Below, piece after piece: positions 41,426 through 51,432 of a stretch of 62,500 nt of DNA (positions are counted from its first letter, which is position 1; every line of letters starts with the position of its first letter). The DNA comes from Mesostigma viride (lineage: Eukaryota > Streptophyta > Mesostigmatophyceae > Mesostigmatales > Mesostigmataceae), in the NCBI GenBank assembly GCA_009746045.1, contig RPFO01000080.1, forward strand, positions 2,980,251-3,042,750, given 5' to 3'. The notes beneath the pieces are model-generated. The model was not told the origin of the DNA. It did no database searches and was given only the letters and a program-made list of their open reading frames with translations. The translations under genes were made by a program, and so were the position numbers.

Positions 41426-42456
41426 TAGTGTTTCTTGTTATTGCCTCCCGGTGCTGCTTGAGCGTTAGCACCAGCCATGTCTTTACCCGCAAGTACATGC
41501 GTTTGGTAATGGCTTCTGCCACTACTGCATGCGTTATTGATTATGTGCGGCGGCTGGGCAAGCTCCATGTTTAGGGAGTTGACAGCAGTGGGTTTGATTA
41601 AGGGCCCTCAGCCCTGACATAGAGAGGATCAACAGTCTCCCTAGAGGGTAGAGGCTGTGCTGCCAAGAAAGCAACAATACCCTTACACTCATCCCAAATA
41701 AAATGGGGAGATCTGCGTTCAAAAGACATGACATTCATTCAGATAAGTCACGTTGGGGTGGACGGAGATACTTGTCTCGTTTGCATATGCCGTCCAGCCC
41801 AGGCCGCCCACCGCCGGCGATGGGGATAGGCCAGGAGTGCTTTTATCACATAACAGCTGGAGCGTTTCTATGCTCCTCATGCTGCAGCGATAGCTTTCTG
41901 TTTGGTTATGATATGTTGAAAAGATAGCCACCGCTCTTGAGCATTATATCAGAGCATGCATGAGGAAAGAAAGCAACGGACTTGCTTACGCTGGAAGCCC
42001 CAGGGGCCGGCGCGGGGCCGGTGCCTCCTGGGGGGTTGTTTTCCTGCCGCATTGCCGCCGCCATGGCTGCTCCAGCAGTGGGTGCTGCTGTCGCAGCCGC
42101 CGGGGAAGAGGGTTGGTCGGTGCCCCGTAGGGGAACCGGCTCCGCCACCGGCTGGCGCACAGGGGAGGGGGGTTGTTCGGACTGCCTCGCGGCAGCCGGA
42201 CCCTCCACCTGGCTGGTATTGTCATGGTTGTTCTTTTGTTTTCTTTTTCTTTGTCTTCTTTTTGTTTTGTTGTTATTGCATGCAGGCGCACCGACATCAG
42301 CCGGTGCCCTGTTGTCTGGCGGACGACGCTGATCATCATCGTCGTCCCCAAGATATAGTTTCTTTTTCTCTTTTCTTTTCTTGTTTTTTTTTTTTTCCAG
42401 TGCCGGTTTGAACCGTTGTTGAGTTTGATGTTGCTGAAGAGCGTTTATAAAATTCA
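41426..42456. other. Copia B leader/gag region, not resolved
   Basis: The minus strand has a Lys/Pro/Ala-rich open stretch (frame 41906-42535, part of which lies in the LTR) with KRKEKKKLYLGDDDDD. It could be the N-terminal Gag region, but no capsid features are evident. A primer-binding site next to the LTR was looked for and not recognised. Confidence 0.35.
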
Positions 42457-42939
42457 AGTTAGGAAAGAGAAATGAACGACGTGATATATTGCTTGAGAAC
42501 ACTGTATGCTGTGAGCAATGAATTGCTTGGTTCATTAGAAAATAGGTTTACCCTTTATCAACGTTCCTCTCACCGGCTGCGCCGCCAGTGACCGTTGGGT
42601 GCAGACCGTTGGCCCGAGGCCACACGATGACAGGTCGCCGTCTAGTCACTGCATCGTGCGATCACAGATCAATGCACGCTGCCGTACGGTCCCTATCTAG
42701 GATACTCTAGTACCGTCCAATGACAGGACACTACGTATACTGGGTACTGACATCTGTCACGTACCTCAGTACCCAAAGTACCTATCTAGGGAAACGTATG
42801 CGACTCAACTAGCATTCCTATCTGCATAGCCCACGTGGTATTTATATTCACATACCAACGTAGGTTTACAAGGCTTATTCATACGTTGTATTCACAATGC
42901 CTTTGAGACTTAGTCTCCAGCAAAGCATGGAGACCAACT
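42457..42939 (-). repeat. LTR of Copia B (5' LTR in element orientation)
   Basis: 483 bp, AGTTAGGAAAGAGAAATG to GGAGACCAACT, followed by the TCAAC duplication. Nearly identical to the copy at 36581. Confidence 0.95.
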
Positions 42940-42944
42940 TCAAC

Positions 42945-45090
42945 AGCTGGGGAGTCAACTGTCAAGCCCAAGGCACTAACCAAGCCCAGGGGGACAAGTT
43001 TGGCTGGATTGATTGGGGCTCTACAAAGGGCCAAGAAGCAGCCCAAGGTAGCCAAGCTCAGGTGGCATGGCAATCTGGGGCTGGACACTGCCTTAGAGGT
43101 AGACACTAATTCTCAGGTTTCCATCATTGGGACCAGGGCTGCAGCAGGGTACAGCATGTCTGAACCCAGCTATCAGTTTGTGTCTGACTTCAGTGGCGGG
43201 GTACACGTGAAAGTACTGGGTGAGGTATTCATTCCTATCCTTGGACAGGACACTGCTTTTTGTGTCTTGGAGGGCTATCAAGGACCTGCTCTTCTGGGGC
43301 AGAATTTCCTATGCCAGGATGGAGTAGTGATCACGTCCTCTCTCCTGACTAAGGAAGGGGCTGGTCAGGTCCCACTGATTAATTTCAGGACCACTCACCT
43401 ATCACGTGCAGTAACCAGGTCGGTTAAGCGTGTGCAAGTGTGCCAGGGGCAGGAGCCCTTGGTTGATGACCTCATCCTGCCAGCTGCTAGTCATCCAAGC
43501 AGTTTGGGCATTGGTCCTCACTCACTTGCTGGACACAGCCCTATCAACTACCAAGGCCTGGTGAAGCTCATGTCCTCTCCCATTATGTGTCCCCAGGTCA
43601 CACTGGGTCTGATTAAATCTGGGGAGGACTGGATCTCCAAGAAATGCGTGGAACCTGTCAATGACCTGCCTCCTGCACGACGTCTACTCAAGCTCAAGTT
43701 TGTCATCAAGATGAAGGAGGTGGACGGGGTCAAGGTACCACATGTCAGGCCAGTGCTGAATGAGTTCAAGGGTACTGGTGAGTGCACTGCTGAGGAGTTG
43801 TATACCCCTGGCATGCTGCATGATACTTGGAGGCTGCTGCTGTGTGTCTTTCTAGGCCTTCTCAACAAGGGCTTGGACTATGGATCAGTGGTGGTAGACT
43901 TCAAGAGGGCATTTCTAGAGGGGGATGCAGATGTGGCACAGGAAAAGTGGGAGGGCAAGACGCCTTTCTATGTTAGGGTGCCTGCTGTATGGAAAAGGGA
44001 CATCCACACGGAGTTCCTTAAAATCCTCAAGGGCCTGGAGGGCCTGAGGTCAAGTCCAATAATCTGGAGGGAGACACTCAACCGTTTCCTGAAGGAGCAT
44101 TGCAACTTGAAGGTCTCTCCTGTAGACCCCTGTCTGTTTCTGGGGCAATGGGAAGGCCTGCCAGTGTATGCTTCGCTGCACGGGGATGACCTACATCTGA
44201 TAGCTCCCACGTCGTGGCTTAAGGAGCTGATCACCATCATTAAGTCCAAGTTTCCTCTGGGTAGGGAGCAATGGCAGGTGGAGAATGAGCCTCTGCTGTT
44301 TGTGGGCATGGAGGCCACACTGGTGAAGAAGGGAGGGGAGTGGCGTATGCTGCTGGTGGGGGGCAATGACTATCAAGAGACCCTCATTAGCAAGCTTCCT
44401 CCAACCATCACACAGGCACTGTGTCCCATGGTGAGGGGCATGGTTGCTTGGGTGGCAGGCATTTCCAGGCCAGACCTTATGGTCATAGCCAGGTTGCCTG
44501 ATGACATGCTGGTGGAGCTAGGGTCTGCCAAGGTGGCTGATCAGGTCAGGGCTTCATCTGGCATTCTGTTGTCTGCAGTGGATTTATCACAACCCATTTG
44601 CATGGAGCTGTATGTGGATAGCTCAATGGACAGCAGGCAGGTCTCCAAGGTCAGGGGCAGGGCTGCAGGGCTCTTTGTGCTCAGACAGGAAGGCCTGGGG
44701 AGTTTGGTGAGCTGGTTTAGTCGCCTGCACAAACGGGTGGCTGTCAGCAGTGATGTGGCAGAATGCAGGGCTATTTGTGAAGGCATTCACACAAGCCTTT
44801 ATCTGAAGGAGTTGCTTCATCAGATGACTTCTAACACTCCTTGGCCACTTCAGGTTACCACTCTTCTAAAAACAGACTCCATGGGGATGGTGCAGTTTGT
44901 GCACAGGCAGATGGCCAGAAGTAGGGACTTGGATTATCTCCTTCTTAAGGAGTTGTCCTCCTTGGCCAATATTGAGCATATCCCTGGGGTTGACAATCCT
45001 GCTGATGCTTTGACCAAGCTAGTGCAGAAGGCAGCAGTGCAATACAAGGTTCTTCAGTCTCTGATGGACCCATCTCAGCAAGCTGTCTAA
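42945..45090 (+). CDS. Copia A protease-like, RT and RNase H (second part of Pol)
   Basis: It continues the integrase frame of 35241-36580 after removal of Copia B and runs to TAA at 45088. The protease-like domain reads ALEVDTNSQVSIIGTRAA, then GPALLGQNFLC. RT motifs are LLKLKFVIKMKEVDG, SVVVDFKRAFLEGDADV and the catalytic box as SLHGDDLHLIA (44179-44190). RNase H keeps all acidic positions: ELYVDSSMDS, VAECRAICEG, LKTDSMGMV and HIPGVDNPADALTKL. It makes element cDNA and removes the RNA strand. Features shared with Copia B: protease after integrase, Gly lost from the protease DTG, and HGDD. Apart from the insertion, the frame is intact. Confidence 0.9.
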
Positions 45091-46039
45091 GCTGGTGCAT
45101 GGTTATAGGGCATTGGAGAGCAGATTGTGTGGTAGTGTCAGCATTGTGACTGGCATAATACCTGTATTTTAGTCTGTACTAAGGCTCATGGACCATGGTA
45201 CACTCACTCTGATTTTAATCAGGATACAGCCAGGTTTTGGCTGGGGTTCATGCTGTTGACTACACAAGGTTGACAGGTCCCTTACAGACCATGTATTCTA
45301 TTTTAAAAGAAATGTATATTTGTACATACCTCTCACAATGGTCTGGGAACCTTTATTCTGGGGTTTATAGGGCGGGGTTCGATTCCCTGGTATTATGTTT
45401 CTACAAGCTGGCCTGTTCAGGTGTTTGCCTGTTCAGACTTCCCTAGTTCCCCAGGGCAGGATTTAATTGTTGCCTATGTGTTTCATTTTGTCATTTGTTT
45501 GCTGTGGCAGTTTACCATCTGGCAAGTAGACGGGCGCCGTAAGACGGGCGCCAATAGACCCCTGTTGAGAGAATGACAGGCAAACTATTGTAATACGCCT
45601 TACTTTGTCAAGTGGTATTTTAATTGTCATGGATTTATTGTACTTATATTGAATATGTACTGGGTTTTATGGGATTAGTATCTGGGATTAATGTAACTCA
45701 CCGCCAGAAGGTCATTGTACTGGAGGCTCTACCGAGGTGATGGGATTAATTCCTGGAGAAGACCTCATAGAATTAACCTGTATGTATTTAATTTTGTGTG
45801 CTTCTAATATCTGGTGGTACTCTGTAATGCCACTTCCATAGGTTTTCTCCATTTCTCATGAAATGGTTTTCCCTGTGGCAGATCTGTTTCTTTTCCAGTT
45901 CCTTAAAAGAAAGGGCTGGGGGAATGGCATTGGCCATTAAAGACATCTGTTCAAGCTTCAAGCTGGAGTGAAGGACATTTCAAGCTACTTCAAGGGTCCC
46001 TGGCAGGGGATGTGACCCCTAAAGAAAAGAAGGGATTGG
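45091..46039 (+). other. Copia A 3' untranslated region with polypurine tract
   Basis: About 950 bases with no reading frame of note. Its end, CCTAAAGAAAAGAAGGGATT directly before the LTR, is purine-rich and fits a polypurine tract priming plus-strand DNA synthesis. Confidence 0.6.
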
Positions 46040-46656
46040 AGTTAACGTAAAGGATTTACGTTAGATGGATAGAGATTGTTACGCTCTTTCCAACGGCACC
46101 TTGAACGCCTCATTTGGTTAAGGAACGTAAAAGTTATGACGTTTCCTAGGCTGTGCCGACAGTACCCGGCGCGCCACTGTGGGCGCGTACGGACACAGGA
46201 TGTACAAGTGTCACTTTGATAGTCCGCAGGACGTTGACAGGACTTGTACAGGACTTGATGGTCAATTGATAGGTAGGCGCACTGTAGCGCGCCAGGACCT
46301 ATGAGACAATTGATGCTGACTAGTGTACGGATAGGTCCACAGGACTAGCCGTATGGACAATTGATAGATCTGCGCGCCAAAGGCGTGCCAGAGTCTGTGT
46401 AATCAATTGATTGACAGTTCAGCTGTGACAGTGCAGCTGAATACTTGGACGCGTCCCTAGTAAGCTATATGAGTGACTTGGTCACACCGGGACGCTAGTT
46501 CTTGCGTGCACGTTCTCTTGGCACTGCGACCCTGTCGTCTGTGCTGCGTGCAGTCTTGGAAGTGACGTGACTTACGTCTGTGTTTCCTGATTGTTAATAA
46601 AGGCAACTTCCTGCAAGAACCATGGCGGAATTCGTGGCATTCTTACCCTCACAACT
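46040..46656 (+). repeat. 3' LTR of Copia A
   Basis: 617 bp, the same sequence as the 5' LTR as far as can be seen by eye, followed by the CCTTC duplication and the resumed chromovirus ORF. Confidence 0.95.
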
Positions 46657-46661
46657 CCTTC

Positions 46662-47022
46662 CCATTCATCTAGTGATAATAGTTTAGCTAAGTATTACGT
46701 AGTTATTACCCCTCAATGGTCAGCCATTTTCCTCTCTTGGTCAGATGCTAGGAAGATAGTGCAAAACCGTACATATAATGTAATTAGGTAATAGAAATTT
46801 GTTACCTTCGAGGAAGCTCAACAATTCCTTATAGACCATAGCGTATCAGATCTAGGCCTACACGTACGTTCTACTCCTCATGGTCGCCCTCCTGTAGAAG
46901 CTCTAGATTTTGCTACCCCTCCTTCGTCTCCCCCTAAGAGGGCTGCATCCTCATCTAGCTTAGATACTCCTCTCACCTTAGAATTCGGTTCCCTATCCAT
47001 TACTGTTGTTAAAAAGGATTGA
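46662..47022 (+). pseudogene. Chromovirus viroplasmin / RNase H1 N-terminal-like ORF (main part)
   Basis: The ORF starts at ATG 32441 and runs 32 bases before Copia A splits it; this is the remainder. It carries a short YYVVITP...SWSDARKIVQ segment, followed after two stops by FVTFEEAQQFL. This matches the fold that binds nucleic acid in RNase H1 N-termini and in caulimovirus viroplasmin. A 15-base stretch at 46780-46794 (GTAATTAGGTAATAG) holds TAA and TAG in frame exactly between the two halves of the conserved core. The C-terminal part is Pro/Ser-rich and ends VVKKD. The role in the element is unknown. It is broken by the insertion and, unless the 15 bases are removed or read through, by the stops. 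Confidence 0.6.
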
Positions 47023-47146
47023 TTTAAATTGTTCCTTTCTTTTAAGCCATTAAAATCTTTTTCTTTTCTTTCCTTGCCTTATATTAGGCCTTGTCCTCTA
47101 TCCTTGTTGCTTTCAGTTAGAATTCTGGTCATTTACTTAAACAAAA

Positions 47147-48246
47147 ATGGATCCAGTGGGTGGTAACATGTCGCCTATACCTACCAATACTCCTACTATG
47201 AGTAATAATAATAATAATACTAACAACCATAACAACAATCGTGGTAACCGACGGGACTCACTTGAAACGGTGCACCATCTCACTCCTCAAGGTAATCTTC
47301 GTGCCTCACCTCCTTTTCCTCTTGCTGATGGTCGCCGTCGTCCCTCACTTACCCCTCCTACCTATGAACAACGTCAACGTATGCAAGTCAGATTTAGTGA
47401 TGACCCTTCCCTTACCCTGAACCAGGCCCCTGCCCCTCCTGCAACCTTGGCTCAACCCTCCAGCAGGTCCTCACTAACTAACAATGTTTTTAGGCCTCCT
47501 TCCCACCCTGTTCCTTCCATGCCTGCTCTTAACACGGGTCGTGCCTCTGCCCCTGTCGGTCCTTCTGGGCGCCCTAGTGCAGTTCCCTTTTATCCACCTG
47601 CTTCCTGGTCCTACCCTGAGACGGCCTATGAGGCAGCCCAGGTCCCTACCCATGTGGCTGATTTAGAAGTTAATAGTGATTTCAGCACCATGCCCTTAGA
47701 TGACAGAAATTATGATCATTTTGCCTATTCCTCTCTTCGTGAGCAATATACTGTCCCCTTCTCTTATGGGCACCAGCCTGAAACGGTGGCCCCGTCTAGA
47801 TCCCTACCCAAGACTTTTCCTCTTCCTTCCTTCTATCCCGCTTATGTAGCAGTGGAAGATAGTGGCCCTATGGGAAAAACTGACTCTTCTAATCCCCCTA
47901 AGCCCCCCGCTCTTCCCCTCTTTGCTAACCTTCCCAAGCTGGATGTCAAGTCTACCCCTCAACAGTTTTTCACCTTTATTATGTTGCTTACACAGAACAC
48001 GGAGTCGTGGCAGAACCATAATAGATGGCGTCTTTCTGATGCTGTATTAGTTCCTCACTATCTCACAACCTGTATTACTCCTGAGCTTGCTAACCTCATT
48101 CAGTGTGAGTCTTTGGCCTCTCATGCCTACCCTAACTCTGTCGCAGAATTGTTTAAGCGTTTAGAGAACCATTTAGTCCCTCCTGATTCAGATTGGCAGG
48201 ATAGATTAGCCTTTGGTACCTTGCAGCAGGGTACTAAATCATTTAA
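47147..48246 (+). CDS. Chromovirus Gag, N-terminal part
   Basis: Starts MDPVGGNMSP, then Asn-rich and Pro/Ser-rich disordered sequence. A capsid-like region follows: LFANLPKLDVKSTPQQFFTF and NSVAELFKRLENHLVPPDSD. The frame is interrupted at the TTAA of codons reading FK by the element at 48247. With one TTAA removed it continues in phase at 50154 as EYMIEFDAQM. Confidence 0.85.
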
Positions 48247-50153
48247 GGGGACATGACACATCGGAATTTTTTGGCGCCAAAAAATTCGCGCCGGTATTGT
48301 CGGTACCCCCGGACCGTGAAATTGTGGTGCACAATGCGCACACCTCGTGCGGAGGTGGCCATGGCGACGTGTGTTCCGTAAAAATTTGCCTTATCGGCCA
48401 GGCGACAAGCGAAAAATGTACGCCGGTGGTTTTAAACGATGTTCTAGTATGATGTTTCATAGCCAGATATGCACAATTTGAAAAGTCGGTGCCTTTCTTA
48501 ATCCAGATTTGCACGGGGGTCTAATCCGAAAATCTGGCCGCACATATTAATTTAGAATGCGTGCCTGCGACGGTAGAATTTAAGATTTGTGGATTATATT
48601 GATGCAGGAAGAAGCGTTTAGTAATGGAAACCGTGAAAACATCCTAAGCGGCTTCGATCTGCGGCCATTTCCCGTCATTTCTGAAATGATATCGTTCAGG
48701 CCTGCGCGATCCGCGGTCAAGCCATCCATGGATGGCTGGCTGTCTCGCGCGCCTGGGTAGGAAATAAAGCCGTCCGTGGTACGTTCATTTGCCGCATGTC
48801 ACCGCCCTGTCGGTTTGCGCTCTAAATGTTCCTGGCAGAAGCTTTGGCGCCGATTCCGGGTGTTCTTGCTATTATTTTGTTCGCCACTTGTTGCAGTTGC
48901 GCTATCTGTTTTCGCAGGTTTCAATGTTTTGCCTTATCCTGCGTATGCCATGCTTCTTAAAGCTAGCAAGAGTTGATCGGGCAGTTTTGCGGCTCTGCTT
49001 CACTTTCTTTTATGGAGTTTTTCATATGGTAGACATTGTATATTGCGTAGTCAAGGACCCTAGCTGCCTGGGAGCGGCATCAACGTTGCAAGGAGCTGGC
49101 GAGCTCATAAACGCTTGTCTTGGCCCTTCAGCCTGCTGGAAAACAAGGTGTGAAGTTGTAGGGAAGGTGAGCATGTGTTATATAGTTATCTCCTTCCAAT
49201 ATGTTTTGCTTCCATTACACATGGCTGGGGCTTCCTAGATGATAAGGATCAGGTGCTTATTATGACAATATTAAAGGATGGCCCTTTTATCCCTTAGCAT
49301 CATGACTGGGTGTTAGCTATGAGGTGATTCCCGCAAGTGGTCATGCCTGCGTGCGTAATGATTTTGTCAGTGGATGTCTTCTTCAAGCATCTAGCATTTT
49401 CTTTACATGCTTCTGCCCAATTTGCAGGGGGCAAGCTTAGGAATGTGCTTATGGTGTCCCTCATGCCACAGTGTACCAAGCATGCAGGGTGGCAGCTATA
49501 ACATGATGTACTATGGGCAAACTAGGTCAGAATGACCTGTAATTTGGTGGCAAGCTTTATGATACATTTTATTAATTAATTGCACCTGGTTTGCCCCAGT
49601 TAGTGGTTGGCTAGGGTGTAAAAGGGGTGTTGTTTGTGCTCATAACCCGGATTTTCTGTCATTTTTTTTTGCATGTTTACACCCATCAACATGAGTAAAC
49701 GTGCTCAGAATGAGCTCAAACTTTGTGAGAGTGAAATTCCCACCCTAGGCCTAGTATAAATGTCATCACTGAAATTTTTGCATGTGTCTACTATTTGATT
49801 TATTTTTTTAGGACCAAAAAAATACGTGTTTTGGGCTAAACCCCATCAAATAGTCTAAATGTGCTTATTTTGTGGTCCTGAGTAGCCAGATTTATTTGCA
49901 AGGGTGGGGATTTTAGGAAAATATGTGGTTTGGTCACTTTTGGTTTGCCGAGTCTCCTAGGAAAAATCGGCCAAAAATAGCGTCTTTTTCTATTTTTAGC
50001 TCATAACTGGGTCATGCTGGGGGGTAGTACCACCCCCAAGTGGCTGGAAATTTTTTTTTTTCACATATTTATGGTTCCCAAGCATAACTGGATTTTTATC
50101 CCATGCACAGGTCTGTTTTCCAGAAAAGTGCACTTTCAATGTGTCATGTCCCC
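48247..50153. mobile_element. TTAA-flanked inverted-repeat element inside gag
   Basis: A perfect 15-bp terminal inverted repeat GGGGACATGACACAT (48247-48261 and 50139-50153) is flanked by TTAA on both sides (48243-48246 and 50154-50157). The 1907-bp interior has no transposase-like frame, so it is non-autonomous. TTAA targeting and potentially exact removal are piggyBac traits. Deleting it with one TTAA restores the gag frame without scar. The interior is T-rich near 49600-50080. Confidence 0.9.
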
Positions 50154-50794
50154 TTAAGGAGTATATGATAGAGTTTGATGCTCAGATGGTACGAATTAGG
50201 GATTTGTCGGGTGCAGAAGTACGTGCTCGCTTCCTCCAAGGCCTCAGTAGACCCTTATTACGTGAAGTCAAGCGCCAGTTCTCTGCCTACTACCGTTTTA
50301 CTGATCTGCCCCTCAAGCATGTGCGCCAGCATCTCTTGCGTGTAGCAGATTTCTTCACCACCCCTTCTCTTCCTACCCGTTCCCGTATTAATAATATTAT
50401 CCTTACCCCTGAGGAGGAGAACTCCTATGTAGAAGAATTAGATATCTGTGTTACTGACCTTTCAGCCCTTGATGTCTCTCATATCACATGCTATCATTGT
50501 AAGGAAGTAGGTCATCTTAAACGTGAGTGCCCCAAGTTCCTTTCGGGTGCTCCCCCTCATCCCGACGCTCGCCCTCCTCGTACCCCTCAGCGTGCTCCTA
50601 TTCGTCCTACTTCAGGACGCATTCCTTCAGCTACCCCTAGTAGGCTGAATGCTGTGCAGACAGGATCCCCAGGGTTCCCCTATGATAATCAGGCTCCCGC
50701 ACCCTCTTCGCTCCCTCGTGACCCTCCAGCAGTGGCTTTTTCGCCAGGGTCTTCTTCGGGGTTAGTTCCTATGGATTTGGGGGGGAGGGGGTAG
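50154..50794 (+). CDS. Chromovirus Gag, C-terminal part with zinc knuckle
   Basis: Continues the gag frame after the TTAA element: capsid-like RIRDLSGAEVRARFLQGLSR, then CYHCKEVGHLKRECPKF, a C-x2-C-x4-H-x4-C knuckle. A Pro-rich tail ends at TAG 50792-50794. Just before the stop lies a G7 run in register with the codons (50779-50785). Confidence 0.9.
50779..50785 (+). promoter_or_regulatory. Candidate -1 frameshift site, G7, gag to protease
   Basis: Seven G placed as the third base of TTG followed by GGG GGG, the X_XXY_YYZ register needed for simultaneous -1 slippage, then AGGGGG. The gag frame stops 9 bases later, while the -1 frame runs on into the protease. The same GGGGGGGAGGGG recurs at 56650. 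The alternative is a lost G. Confidence 0.4.
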
Positions 50795-51432
50795 GCCTGT
50801 CAGCCGGGGGTAACCTGGACAGGTCCTTAGATAGTACCCCAGATGAAAATTTTTGCCTGCCTGTTTTTATAACCTCTGTAGGAGCTGAATCTTCCCTACC
50901 ACTACGTGTGCGTCCTCTTATGTTCTTGAATGGTGGTTTAACCGTCCCTCACACTGTTGTAGACCCTTTCCTGCATGCTGATGAACTCTTGAATGTCTCT
51001 GTGTTGGTAGATAGCGGTGCGGCTAGCTCCTTTGTGAGCGAAGCCCTAGTTAGGCGTTTAGGACTAGTCCCTACCCCTCACACCAAACCCGTTACTGTTC
51101 ATTATGCTGATGGTCGCACCAGTCATTCCCCGGGTACGGTGTCCCTTCCCATGGTTATACAAGGACGTACTGTCAACCTGACGGCCACTATAGGCCCTAT
51201 CACTACCGCTGATGTATTATTAGGATTAGATTGGCACCAGGATAATAAGATTACCATTAATTATGATACCATGGTCATTTGGTTTCCAGATAGCTCTTAC
51301 TGGGTACCTGAACGTCATTATAGATTGGAAAATTTATCCTTGGTAGATATTACTCCTCCTACACCTGTTGATCCTCCTGTAAGACCTATACCTGAAGTAT
51401 TAATGTCCAATGATGAGTTGCGTTCTGAACTA
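50782..51432 (+). CDS. Chromovirus aspartic protease
   Basis: In the -1 frame relative to gag. The catalytic motif VLVDSGAASSFV is followed by ADVLLGLDWHQDN (the ILG-like flap end) and a Pro-rich linker. It cleaves the polyprotein. The frame is interrupted at 51433 by an inverted-repeat element and continues after 54838 as KEYGYLLCM, allowing for one extra base at the right end. Confidence 0.85.

Larger units (their letters stand above)
36581..42939 (-). mobile_element. Ty1/copia-type element B (minus strand), nested in A
   Basis: LTRs at 36581-37063 and 42457-42939, 483 bp each, show three differences by eye, near the AGTTAGGAA end, at GGTCACCG/GGTCGCCG and near the AACT end. The 5-bp duplication is TCAAC (36576-36580 and 42940-42944). 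Its genes read on the minus strand: gag with a zinc knuckle, then a 1101-codon Pol. Removal leaves the Pol frame of element A intact. RNase H is largely deleted, so this copy probably could not copy itself unaided. Confidence 0.95.
32473..46656 (+). mobile_element. Ty1/copia-type element A (plus strand)
   Basis: Complete LTR element: LTRs at 32473-33089 and 46040-46656, 617 bp each, with no difference seen by eye. The 5-bp target duplication is CCTTC (32468-32472 and 46657-46661). Plus-strand content: an unknown ORF (33113), gag with a zinc knuckle, integrase, then, after the nested element B, protease-like, RT and RNase H. It inserted into the viroplasmin-like ORF of the chromovirus. Identical LTRs suggest a recent insertion, although gag contains two apparent frameshifts. 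Confidence 0.95.
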
